A DNA stretch of 64,000 nucleotides from Halovibrio variabilis. GTDB lineage: Bacteria > Pseudomonadota > Gammaproteobacteria > Pseudomonadales > Halomonadaceae. Shown in pieces: positions 1 to 6,979 of this stretch. The notes under the pieces are model-generated. The model did no database searches. It worked only from the letters and a program-made list of their open reading frames with translations, and had not been told where the DNA came from. The stretch spans positions 1-64,000 of the forward strand of contig NZ_BJXV01000017.1 in the NCBI RefSeq assembly GCF_007991175.1, in the 5' to 3' direction. A program made the position numbers and the translations under genes. Within the stretch, counting starts at the first letter, position 1. Every line of letters starts with the position of its first letter.

Positions 1-390
1 CAGCGTGTCCAGGTAGACCTGAGGATTGAGCACGGTCACAGCAAGGGTCGCGAAAATCACTTTGGTTAAACTGCGCGCCTTGCCCGCTTCGGCGCTTAGC
101 CCCTGCCGCCCGCTAACGGCTCTAAACAACGCCTGCGCCGCCAGCCAGCTCAAAAACACCACACCCACCCAGCGCATTACCTCCATAGCGCTGGGCATCG
201 TCAGCAGGAAAGCGCTTACGCCAAACATGCCCGCCGTAAGCAGGATAATATCCGCGCTTATGCAAAGACCCGCCGACCACCAGTGGTACTCGCGGCGAAT
301 CGCCAGCCCCAGGATGTAGGCGTTCTGCGCCCCAATCGCCATGATAATGCCGCCGCACACCACTAATCCGGTGATATAACTCTCCCACAT
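1..390 (-). CDS. LysE/ArgO-family amino-acid exporter, cut by window edge
   Basis: The first 130 codons read from the ATG at 390 give a typical LysE/ArgO N-terminus: a first membrane helix, then the family signature GAQNAYILGLAIRREYHWW, then helices around GLCISADIILLTAGMFGVSAF and WVGVVFLSWLAAQALF, and finally VTVLNPQVYLDT, where ArgO has the same LNPHVYLDT motif. The family exports basic amino acids (arginine, lysine) across the inner membrane. The C-terminal part lies outside the window. An ArgP-like LysR regulator, the usual partner, is not adjacent but lies at 42816. The start region contains a 16-bp tandem duplication that duplicates the ATG. Substrate is inferred from family only. Confidence 0.85.
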   Translation of the reverse strand, partial: MWESYITGLVVCGGIIMAIGAQNAYILGLAIRREYHWWSAGLCISADIILLTAGMFGVSAFLLTMPSAMEVMRWVGVVFLSWLAAQALFRAVSGRQGLSAEAGKARSLTKVIFATLAVTVLNPQVYLDTL

Positions 391-419
391 TGCCCCGCTC
401 CCACATTGCCCCGCTCCCA
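388..419. repeat. 16-bp tandem duplication over the LysE start codon
   Basis: The unit cattgccccgctccca occurs twice back to back (388-403 and 404-419). Read on the minus strand it duplicates a purine-rich ribosome-binding stretch (gggagcgggg) and the ATG. Because 16 is not a multiple of three, the upstream ATG at 406 opens a different frame from the exporter ATG at 390. Confidence 0.9.
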
Positions 420-542
420 GCGTCAGAATTAGCGTCGTGTTGATTGATCTGTCACTAAGATAATGGGCAGCACTGATAACTAAAAATCATCCTGCTAATG
501 GGGCATTAGTTTTTCTTATGAAATGGGAAATCACACAGCTAC

Positions 543-1559
543 TCAGTGATGCGATGTACCAACGGGCTGAGGCTCAGCGGGTGCCTCCAGTGCCTCGACA
601 AGGGCCTCAGCGAAGCGGAGGGCAGAGGGGAATCCTCCCCAATGCCAATAGTTGAGCGGTAGAATTACATAGTTGTCTTGTTTTACACTTGGCAAGTGCC
701 GCCACTGGCCATCAGAGAGTAGTTGCCTCCGGCCTCCAACGCGGTCGTAGGAGCTTTCAATAAATATGATTTTAGCATCGGTCTTAAAGAGAGAGCTTGC
801 GCTAACAGCTGTCATTCCCCACTGACCCATATCATTCTGCCAAGCGTTCTTGAGGCCAAGGCGACTTAGCACCATACCTTCAACGCTTCCTTTGCCAAAA
901 ACACGGGCATGACGATCATCAACTAGACGTACGATCAGTAGAGATGAGTTGATGCTATTAAGCTGACTTTTTAAGTTGTCAAAGTGGTGATTTGTTTGCT
1001 TAATATAGTGCTCCGATGCGACAGGATCATTGACTAGAATACCGAGCTGACGAGTCAATTCCTCTACTATTTCCCAATGGTTATGACCATTATCACTATC
1101 GGAAAAATTATAAATTGGGTACTCCTTAACATCAGCAATTTCTCTAAGCCTGGGTACTAAATTGGCATGGAAGGGAGGAGAGATCAGAATATGCTGCAGT
1201 GAGAGGCTTGCAAGAAGCTCAAAATTAGGAAAGCGACGACCACCAAGATTAGTCGCGTCAGAGATGATGCCATCCAGACGTAAATATCTCTCGTACTCTG
1301 TGAGACCTGATAAAAATCCAGAAGGGTGACCAATCGCGGTGAGTGTTTCGGCAATTGCGAAATCAAAGGCCGCTATAGGAGCTGAGTTGCCATCATCGTT
1401 TGCCATCGCAACGTTGCTAATCAATAAACTGATTAGTAGGGCAACCGATAAGGCAATTTTTTTATAGCGTATAGAGCGACAAAAAAGGTTATTTTTATGT
1501 TTCACAATTTTGCCTGTGTTTTGCGTATAAAAAGAGAAGACATGATGATTTTTAAGCAT
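543..1559 (-). CDS. FhuD-like siderophore-binding periplasmic protein (unit A)
   Basis: Periplasmic binding protein of the FhuD class that would hand an iron-siderophore from the outer-membrane receptor to the FhuB-type permease. A hydrophobic signal segment (ALSVALLISLLISNVAMA) precedes the mature start. The fold signatures seen in all five paralogues of this window are present: FDFAIAETL at the mature N-terminus, FPNFELL, LLIVRLVDDRHARVFGKGSV, RLGLKNAW, LPSVKQDNYVILP and SALRFAEALVEALE, which match the layout of E. coli FhuD. No lipobox Cys is seen. The long N-terminal extension is doubtful: a GTG at 1505 with the same upstream bases as in the paralogue at 31402 is an alternative start. It follows receptor A, separated by a hairpin. 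Closest relative in the window is protein E. Confidence 0.85.
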   Translation of the reverse strand: MLKNHHVFSFYTQNTGKIVKHKNNLFCRSIRYKKIALSVALLISLLISNVAMANDDGNSAPIAAFDFAIAETLTAIGHPSGFLSGLTEYERYLRLDGIISDATNLGGRRFPNFELLASLSLQHILISPPFHANLVPRLREIADVKEYPIYNFSDSDNGHNHWEIVEELTRQLGILVNDPVASEHYIKQTNHHFDNLKSQLNSINSSLLIVRLVDDRHARVFGKGSVEGMVLSRLGLKNAWQNDMGQWGMTAVSASSLFKTDAKIIFIESSYDRVGGRRQLLSDGQWRHLPSVKQDNYVILPLNYWHWGGFPSALRFAEALVEALEAPAEPQPVGTSHH

Positions 1560-1590
1560 CCAGTCTTACCGGGTAAGATTGGCTATTAGC

Positions 1591-1623
1591 AAAAAGAACA
1601 CCGGCCAGATATTGATCTGGCCG
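1591..1623 (-). terminator. Hairpin between receptor A and its binding protein
   Basis: Perfect 9-bp stem cggccagat/atctggccg (1602-1610 and 1615-1623) with a 4-nt loop, followed on the minus strand by gtgttcttttt. It looks like an intrinsic terminator, but the binding-protein gene lies just downstream, so it is more likely a leaky terminator/attenuator that lowers expression of the second gene. Confidence 0.65.
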
Positions 1624-1715
1624 ATGATCTTTTATGCGCGAGACTAGCAGATGGATTTATCTAAGCGTGTTGCCTCGTTATCGCATTTTGCAATGAGGTA
1701 TTACATACGTAATGA

Positions 1716-4148
1716 TCACCACTGATAGGAGGCCGTGCCGACGATACTGCGAGGTTCTCCATAGTAACAAGCGTAAGTGCAGGACTCGATATAAATTTCG
1801 TCTGTCAAGTTAGTCGCATTTAACGATAATAGCCACGGGCCAGTCTCATAGCTGACCATGGCGTCAAAAAGGGTAAAATCAGGGACTTCTCCATCAAGAT
1901 AGGCGTTAGGAAGGGTTGAGCCAACATAACGTACGCCAGCACCCAACTTCAGGCTAGGTAAACCGAAATTGCCAAAGCGGTAATCACCCCATAATGAGAA
2001 TTGATTATAGGGCGCTTGACCGGTTCGCTCGCCGACTTTGTCGGGAGTAGCCGGGCTACTTTTCGTTGTACGCGCATCGGTATATGCATAGGCCGCGACC
2101 AAATTGGCATTAAGTCCTATCTGTGTTTTAGCTTCTAACTCAACGCCGCGAGAACGCACCTCGCCCATTTGTACTTGGAAGCTGGTATCCACCGGATCAG
2201 TTACTAGCATGTTTTCCTGAGTCAATTCATAGGCGGTAGCGGTTAACAGAGTATCCCAACCGTCTGGTTGAAAACGGATACCAAGTTCATACTGTTCACC
2301 TTGGGTGGGTTCGAATTGATTGCCACTTCGGTCGGCACCAGTAGCTACCTCGAAAGATTGGCTGAAACTGGCGAAGGGAGCAAATCCATTATCGGCTAAG
2401 TAAACGAACCCGACACGGCCGGTGAAAGCATTGTCGTCCTGCTGCGATCCTTGAGAAGGATCGAAGTATCGCGAAGATTCGGTGTCCGTCCAATCCTGAC
2501 GCCCACCCAGCATGAACACCCATTTATCGGCAATCTTCATCTGGTTCTGAAGATACAGGCCCACCTGCTCTTTGTGGTTGACTAGGGAGTAGGGAAGAGG
2601 AACACTCTCACCTAGTTCGCCGCTTCCATAAATAGGATTATAGATATCTAGGGAAGGGACGGTTTGCTGGTAACGCTCGGTTTCGTGACGTTGGCGAACA
2701 TAGTCGAGACCGACCAGAGTGGTGTTTTCAGTCGCTTCGTCTCCCCAGTCATACTGCAAGGACGTATCGGAAGAGAGTGCCCTGGAGGCATCACGCCGAT
2801 CAAATGCAGTTCTGGAATAAAGGCGTCCAGCGGAACTCTCAGGACTCTGAACAATACTAGTAAGGTCATAGTCTCTATCAGAATGGAAGCTGCGCAAATT
2901 ATGGCGCAATTTCAAGTTATTGGAGAAATCGTGCTCGAACAAATAGCCAAGGGAGTAGCTTTCGTTATCGTAGTCATCGAAGCCGGGTTCGCCAACGAAC
3001 CGCTCCCGAGGTATATCACCGTTAGGGTTGGGTAGGATGGTGCCGTTTGCGGGGAGCCCATAGACATAAGTCGTCTCGTCTCGTTGATACTCGCTGAGTA
3101 GGGTCAGCGAGGTATCCGCGTTAGGTTGCCACTTAAAAGCAGGTGCGATGTAAGTGCGATCATCGGGCACATGGTCGATAAAGGTGTCGCTTTCGCGGCG
3201 TAGCATGGTTAAACGGTAGGAAAACTCACCCTCTTGATCCAAGGAGTCGGAAAAGTCTGCAGAGACTTGACGCCGATCAAAACTGCCTACTTGGAGGTTA
3301 ACTTCGCGCAAGGGCTCGCTGGTAGGGCGTTTACTGACGGCGTTGATCATGCCACCGGGTGCAGCCACACCATAGAGGATCGAAGATGGCCCCTTAAGTA
3401 CCTCCAGCCGTTCCAGTCCATACAGTTCCTGCTGTCCATCAAAGGTATTGGCTTGATATTTGCTGCCATCTCGGTAACCGGTATGCACACTGAAGCCGCG
3501 AACCATCATGCTGTCATGAGTTGTATCAGCACCTCCCCCGCCATAAGAGTTTGCCACGCCCGCCGTATAGCCTAGCGCTTGGTTAACGTTCCGCGCACCA
3601 TAATTGCGGAATTCTTGACTGCTGACCACTGAGATAGACTGTGGCGTTTCAATAATTGGTGTATCGGTTTTGGTGCCTGTTGCACTGCGAGTGGCGGCAA
3701 TACCCTGCACTGGCCCGTAGGCTGTTTCCTGCATCCAGTCGGCTTCCACCCGCATCGTAGAAAGATTCACATCTTCGGGCCGCTCCTCCAGCCGATAACT
3801 ACCATCAGCACGACGCACTGGTGCAAGCCCAGTACCCGCCAGCAAGCGCTGCAACCCTTCATCAACACTGTACTGCCCCTGCAGGCCATTGGTCTGCTTA
3901 CCGCTGGTTAGCGATGCATCAAAGGCAATCTCGATACCTGCACTGACCGCAAACCGGTTAAGCGCAGTGTCGAGTTGTCCAGCGTCGATGGAATAGCTTT
4001 GCTGAGCGGTGCTGTCCTGCCCTGTGGCTTGTTGGGCGAGCGCCGTGGCGGGCAGTCCACCTGCCAGGCAACTGGCCAGCAGGCCGTATTGAATGGCTCG
4101 CGCCAAGGGCGTACGGATAAAGCGGGAGTGCGCTTGCTGCGTCGTCAT
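1716..4148 (-). CDS. TonB-dependent siderophore receptor with STN signalling domain (unit A)
   Basis: Outer-membrane ferric-siderophore receptor of 810 residues. Order of parts: signal peptide about 1-39 (ends ALAQ), STN domain about 51-120 (YSIDAGQLDTALNRFAVSAG ... GLQGQYSVDEGLQRLL), TonB-box-like LSTMRVEA about 129-136, plug from about 165 (ETPQSISVVSSQEF, VRGFSVHTGYRDG, ERLEVLKGPSSILYG), then the barrel ending in an aromatic residue (SYQW). The plug resembles FhuA/FoxA-type hydroxamate receptors; the true ligand is unknown. The STN domain implies signalling to the FecR encoded just upstream, so it should be switched on by its own ligand through FecI. A decayed copy of its C-terminal part lies at 31131-31425. 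Confidence 0.93.
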   Translation of the reverse strand: MTTQQAHSRFIRTPLARAIQYGLLASCLAGGLPATALAQQATGQDSTAQQSYSIDAGQLDTALNRFAVSAGIEIAFDASLTSGKQTNGLQGQYSVDEGLQRLLAGTGLAPVRRADGSYRLEERPEDVNLSTMRVEADWMQETAYGPVQGIAATRSATGTKTDTPIIETPQSISVVSSQEFRNYGARNVNQALGYTAGVANSYGGGGADTTHDSMMVRGFSVHTGYRDGSKYQANTFDGQQELYGLERLEVLKGPSSILYGVAAPGGMINAVSKRPTSEPLREVNLQVGSFDRRQVSADFSDSLDQEGEFSYRLTMLRRESDTFIDHVPDDRTYIAPAFKWQPNADTSLTLLSEYQRDETTYVYGLPANGTILPNPNGDIPRERFVGEPGFDDYDNESYSLGYLFEHDFSNNLKLRHNLRSFHSDRDYDLTSIVQSPESSAGRLYSRTAFDRRDASRALSSDTSLQYDWGDEATENTTLVGLDYVRQRHETERYQQTVPSLDIYNPIYGSGELGESVPLPYSLVNHKEQVGLYLQNQMKIADKWVFMLGGRQDWTDTESSRYFDPSQGSQQDDNAFTGRVGFVYLADNGFAPFASFSQSFEVATGADRSGNQFEPTQGEQYELGIRFQPDGWDTLLTATAYELTQENMLVTDPVDTSFQVQMGEVRSRGVELEAKTQIGLNANLVAAYAYTDARTTKSSPATPDKVGERTGQAPYNQFSLWGDYRFGNFGLPSLKLGAGVRYVGSTLPNAYLDGEVPDFTLFDAMVSYETGPWLLSLNATNLTDEIYIESCTYACYYGEPRSIVGTASYQW

Positions 4149-4197
4149 GAAGATCCCCGTTGAGTGATGTATTTTTTATGTCTACATCCTCTATTCC

Positions 4198-4240
4198 GAA
4201 CGAGAACGAGAATCCCTCAATATTTTATGGAAATTTTCCC
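4198..4240 (-). promoter_or_regulatory. Possible FecI-type promoter of receptor A
   Basis: In the 95-bp gap between fecR A and receptor A the minus strand reads ggaaaat, then about 18 A/T-rich bases, then tgagggattctcgttctcg, continuing into ttcg. The gaaaat element and a ttctcgttcg stretch downstream resemble what I recall of the E. coli fecA promoter recognised by FecI. Spacing differs slightly. The assignment is by resemblance only. Confidence 0.35.
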
Positions 4241-4243
4241 ACT

Positions 4244-5248
4244 TTATTTCTGTCCACCGCTGCGCGGCTTAAGAGTCACCCATAGCGGCGTGCGGTAAAC
4301 CAGTTCCAGCGACAAGGCATCGGCGAGGCTTGCCAGGGCGCGGTCGGTATCTTCGAGGGAGAACACACCGCTCACCCGCCGGTCAGCCACCTCCGGCGCG
4401 CAGCGCAACACCCCATGGCGGTAGCGCTTCAAGGTATCGAGTACTTCGATCACCCGCATGCTCTCCGCCACCAACCGTCCCTCAAAGCGTGCCAGTTCGG
4501 TCGTGTCTAGCGGTTCGGGCGAGGTCACCCGCTCGGCACTCATGGCGGCTTGCTGGCCGGCATCCAACGTCGTCCGCTTGGCACTTCTCCGCCGCTCCAG
4601 GGCCACCCGCCCCTCGAAAACCGCTACGTGGGTGCTATCGCTATGCTGCTGCACGCTGAAGCGGGTGCCCAACGGATAAGAAAGCCCTTCTCGCGTCATC
4701 ACGCTGAACGTGCGGGCATCCGGGGTTTTAGAGGTGGTAATCAGCACCCCGCCACGCAGAAGATGGAGTCGCCGTTGATGGCCATCGAAGCTGACGTCGA
4801 TGGCGGTATCGGTATCCAGGCGCAGTTGAGTGCCATCGCTCAACGTCACGTCACGCATCTCGCCAATGCCGGTCGCGTAGTCGGCAAACTGGCGCTGCCA
4901 TTGAGGCGTGCGCGGCAGCCCAAAGCCCAGGCCGCCTGCGAGCAGCGCAACGCCGCCCCACTGCAGTAGATGACGCCTGGAGACCTGCGAGGAGGCCTCG
5001 AATAACTCACTGCGCGCCGCATGGCGCGGCAACGTTCCCAATCGACCGTCGATAGCCTGAAGCTGCTGCCAGGCACGTTCGTGCTCCGGTGCGGCTTGCC
5101 GCCATTGCAGGCAGGCCTTGCGCTGAGCGTCGGTGGCGTCGTCGCTCCATAGCCTTGCCATCCACAGGCTGGCCTGCTCCAGAACAGCAGGGGAGATGGT
5201 TTCTCGAGAAGGCGTCTCTTGGGAGGCGTTGGCGGATGGTCGGCTCAT
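4244..5248 (-). CDS. FecR-family anti-sigma/sigma-regulator (unit A)
   Basis: Inner-membrane FecR-type protein that relays the occupied state of receptor A to its sigma factor. The N-terminal cytoplasmic domain (DUF4880 type: LEQASLWMARLWS ... CLQWRQAAPEHERAWQQL) is followed by one membrane segment (WGGVALLAGGLGFGL) preceded by SRRHLLQW, a twin-arginine-like motif as known for some FecR proteins. The periplasmic FecR domain (VTLSDGTQLRLDTDTAIDV ... RGGVLITT ... GTRFSV ... VFEGRVALE) comes next, and a C-terminal STN-like part ends the protein. I chose the ATG at 5248, 13 nt after the sigma-gene stop; an ATG at 5278 overlapping the sigma gene is possible. It is cotranscribed with the sigma gene upstream. 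Confidence 0.88.
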   Translation of the reverse strand: MSRPSANASQETPSRETISPAVLEQASLWMARLWSDDATDAQRKACLQWRQAAPEHERAWQQLQAIDGRLGTLPRHAARSELFEASSQVSRRHLLQWGGVALLAGGLGFGLPRTPQWQRQFADYATGIGEMRDVTLSDGTQLRLDTDTAIDVSFDGHQRRLHLLRGGVLITTSKTPDARTFSVMTREGLSYPLGTRFSVQQHSDSTHVAVFEGRVALERRRSAKRTTLDAGQQAAMSAERVTSPEPLDTTELARFEGRLVAESMRVIEVLDTLKRYRHGVLRCAPEVADRRVSGVFSLEDTDRALASLADALSLELVYRTPLWVTLKPRSGGQK

Positions 5249-5261
5249 GGCATCGGCTCGC

Positions 5262-5786
5262 TTAGGGTTGAGATTCATGCATGGCCTGATGGCACACCAG
5301 CAGCGCCTTGGCGATGTACTTCTCCACCGATGAAACCGACACCTCCAAGGCGTCAGCGATTTCCTGGTAGCTCCGGCCATCCAGGCGGCACATAAAAAAA
5401 GCCCGGCGTGGCTTGTCGGGTAAGCCATGCAATAGCGCATCAATCTCGACTAATGCCTCGATAGTAAGTGCTTGCTCCTCTGGCGAAGGCGCCATGGGTT
5501 CCGGGAGCAGGCTCAGGGCATCAAGATAGGCGGTTTCAATACGCCGACGGCGATAGTGATCGATCACTAACCCCTTGGCGATCTGAGTTAGAAAACGCCG
5601 CGACTGCTCCGGTGCTGGCGTAGTGCCCCGCGCCAGTATACGTAGGTAAGTATCGTGAGCGAGATCCGCAGCGGTGTGGGAACAGCCCAGCTTGGCGCTC
5701 AGCCAGCGCCGCAGCCAACTGTGGTGATTATGATAGAGCGCGTCGAAAGGAGCCTCGCGCCTACCCTGCTGCTTTATCGATACCAT
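5262..5786 (-). CDS. ECF sigma factor, FecI type (unit A)
   Basis: Iron-starvation sigma factor of 174 residues. Region 2 is visible as FDALYHNHHSWLRRWLSAKL ... AADLAHDTYLRILA and KGLVIDHYRRRRIE; region 4 as LPDKPRRAFFMCRLDGRSYQ ... SVSSVEKYIAKALL, a helix-turn-helix. These match FecI/PvdS-like sigma factors that act with a FecR partner and an STN receptor, both directly downstream here. A Fur-box-like palindrome lies 70 bp upstream of the start, so iron starvation should control production of the sigma factor and ligand binding its activity. Confidence 0.92.
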   Translation of the reverse strand: MVSIKQQGRREAPFDALYHNHHSWLRRWLSAKLGCSHTAADLAHDTYLRILARGTTPAPEQSRRFLTQIAKGLVIDHYRRRRIETAYLDALSLLPEPMAPSPEEQALTIEALVEIDALLHGLPDKPRRAFFMCRLDGRSYQEIADALEVSVSSVEKYIAKALLVCHQAMHESQP

Positions 5787-5856
5787 CGCCCGTTGCCATT
5801 GATTGCCTATGCCAAATGCCCCAAGGAGTGGGCCACACCAGAGGCAAACAATAAGT

Positions 5857-5875
5857 GATAATACGTATCATTACA
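5857..5875 (-). promoter_or_regulatory. Fur box upstream of the unit A sigma gene
   Basis: On the minus strand tgtaatgatacgtattatc matches the 19-bp Fur consensus (GATAATGATAATCATTATC) at 14 positions and has a tgata/tatca dyad. It lies between the end of binding protein B and the sigma gene start at 5786, in the right place to repress the fecI-fecR operon. Confidence 0.6.
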
Positions 5876-5916
5876 AATATGTTGGCGGTATCGAATCATT
5901 TAAGTAATAGGCCCTA

Positions 5917-6831
5917 TTAGGGCTCGGCGGGCGTCTCCAGTGCCTCAACCAGAGCCTCGGCGAAGCGGAGGGCGGAGGGATGAACGCCGGCTATCCAAAA
6001 AGTAGATGGTAAAACGACATAATCACCCCGCTGAACGCTGGGAAGATAACGCCACATACCACTTGTTTCGATATTGTTTTCTATGCCTGCAGGGAATGCA
6101 CTTTCCATCACGACCAGTCTCGCGTCTTCGAGGTGAATATTGAAGAGCTCCCTGATACTTACCAGTGAGCGTCCCCATCGATCAGTCTCTCCTGTCCATG
6201 CATTGCGAAGGCCTAATCGCAGCAGCACTCCCTGAAATATACTGTTATCACCGTATACGCGAACATATTGCTCAGTTATTAATTGGACGACTAATAAAGG
6301 AGGCTGAGGTTCCAGCTTATTTTTAAGGGATTCCAATTTAGATTGAGTATTTATAATCAACTTTTCTGCTGCGGCTCTTCGTCCTGACAGTTCACCCATT
6401 TCAAGAACAAAGGCATCGAACCTTGACCATAGATCATCGCTACTATTGTTAGTATATGGGTAGGACTGGATCACGTTGGAAGTTACAATATTATCTAATA
6501 CAGCTTTCATCCGGGTATGACGAGGTGCAAGAAGCATTCGACTCGGATTAATACTGCTTAACAGCTCTAGGTTGGGAAATGATGGTGTTCCGATATCAGT
6601 AACATCCGCATGTGCATATTCATTGCCGGTCCATGTGTGAAACACCGTAATATTACCCATAAGCACAGAACCAGGAGGATTAAGTGCAATAAGCGCTTCC
6701 GCGGTAGTCCAATCGAAAACCGCAATGGATGGTGGTGCTGAAGCAGCCAGTGCTGAACTGGTGTTCAAGGAAAGTATCAGCATGAAAGGCAGAGTACGCA
6801 AGAATCTAAACATAAGTGGGAAAATAAACAT
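5917..6831 (-). CDS. FhuD-like siderophore-binding periplasmic protein (unit B)
   Basis: Second paralogue of the FhuD-type binding proteins. A signal peptide ending near SALAA precedes IAVFDWTTAEALIAL. Family landmarks are FPNLELLSSINPSRMLL, LLVVQLITEQYVRVYGDNSI, LRLGLRNAW, WRYLPSVQRGDYVVLP and SALRFAEALVEALE. At 304 residues it has the size of E. coli FhuD (296). The ATG at 6831 is backed by aaaggag seven bases upstream. It lies behind receptor B, with a hairpin in the 148-bp gap, and is the last gene of the long minus-strand unit that starts with fhuB. It probably delivers the receptor B ligand to FhuB. Confidence 0.87.
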   Translation of the reverse strand: MFIFPLMFRFLRTLPFMLILSLNTSSALAASAPPSIAVFDWTTAEALIALNPPGSVLMGNITVFHTWTGNEYAHADVTDIGTPSFPNLELLSSINPSRMLLAPRHTRMKAVLDNIVTSNVIQSYPYTNNSSDDLWSRFDAFVLEMGELSGRRAAAEKLIINTQSKLESLKNKLEPQPPLLVVQLITEQYVRVYGDNSIFQGVLLRLGLRNAWTGETDRWGRSLVSIRELFNIHLEDARLVVMESAFPAGIENNIETSGMWRYLPSVQRGDYVVLPSTFWIAGVHPSALRFAEALVEALETPAEP

Positions 6832-6906
6832 AGCGAACTCCTTTATGGAAATATAGTGTAAGATAGACCGGCAACCTGCATTTTCATGGCCTTGCTTTTT
6901 GAACTA

Positions 6907-6934
6907 ACTCAGCCCCACTAAGGTGAGGCTGAGT
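6907..6934 (-). terminator. Hairpin between receptor B and its binding protein
   Basis: Inverted repeat actcagcc/ggctgagt (6907-6914 and 6927-6934), with further pairing of ccac and ggtg inside the loop. No long U run follows, so it is more likely an attenuating or mRNA-stabilising intercistronic structure than a strong terminator. Equivalent hairpins occur in units A, C and D. Confidence 0.55.
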
Positions 6935-6979
6935 AAAATGCTTGCTTAGAAATATATTGAGCACTAAAATGCTGGCTTT

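Noticed and set aside
122-406. Open frame of 94 codons on the minus strand overlapping the LysE gene
   Set aside because: It is a frame-shifted reading of the LysE-type exporter, opened by the duplicated ATG; its composition (Gly/Arg/His rich) is not protein-like and the exporter motifs are in the other frame.
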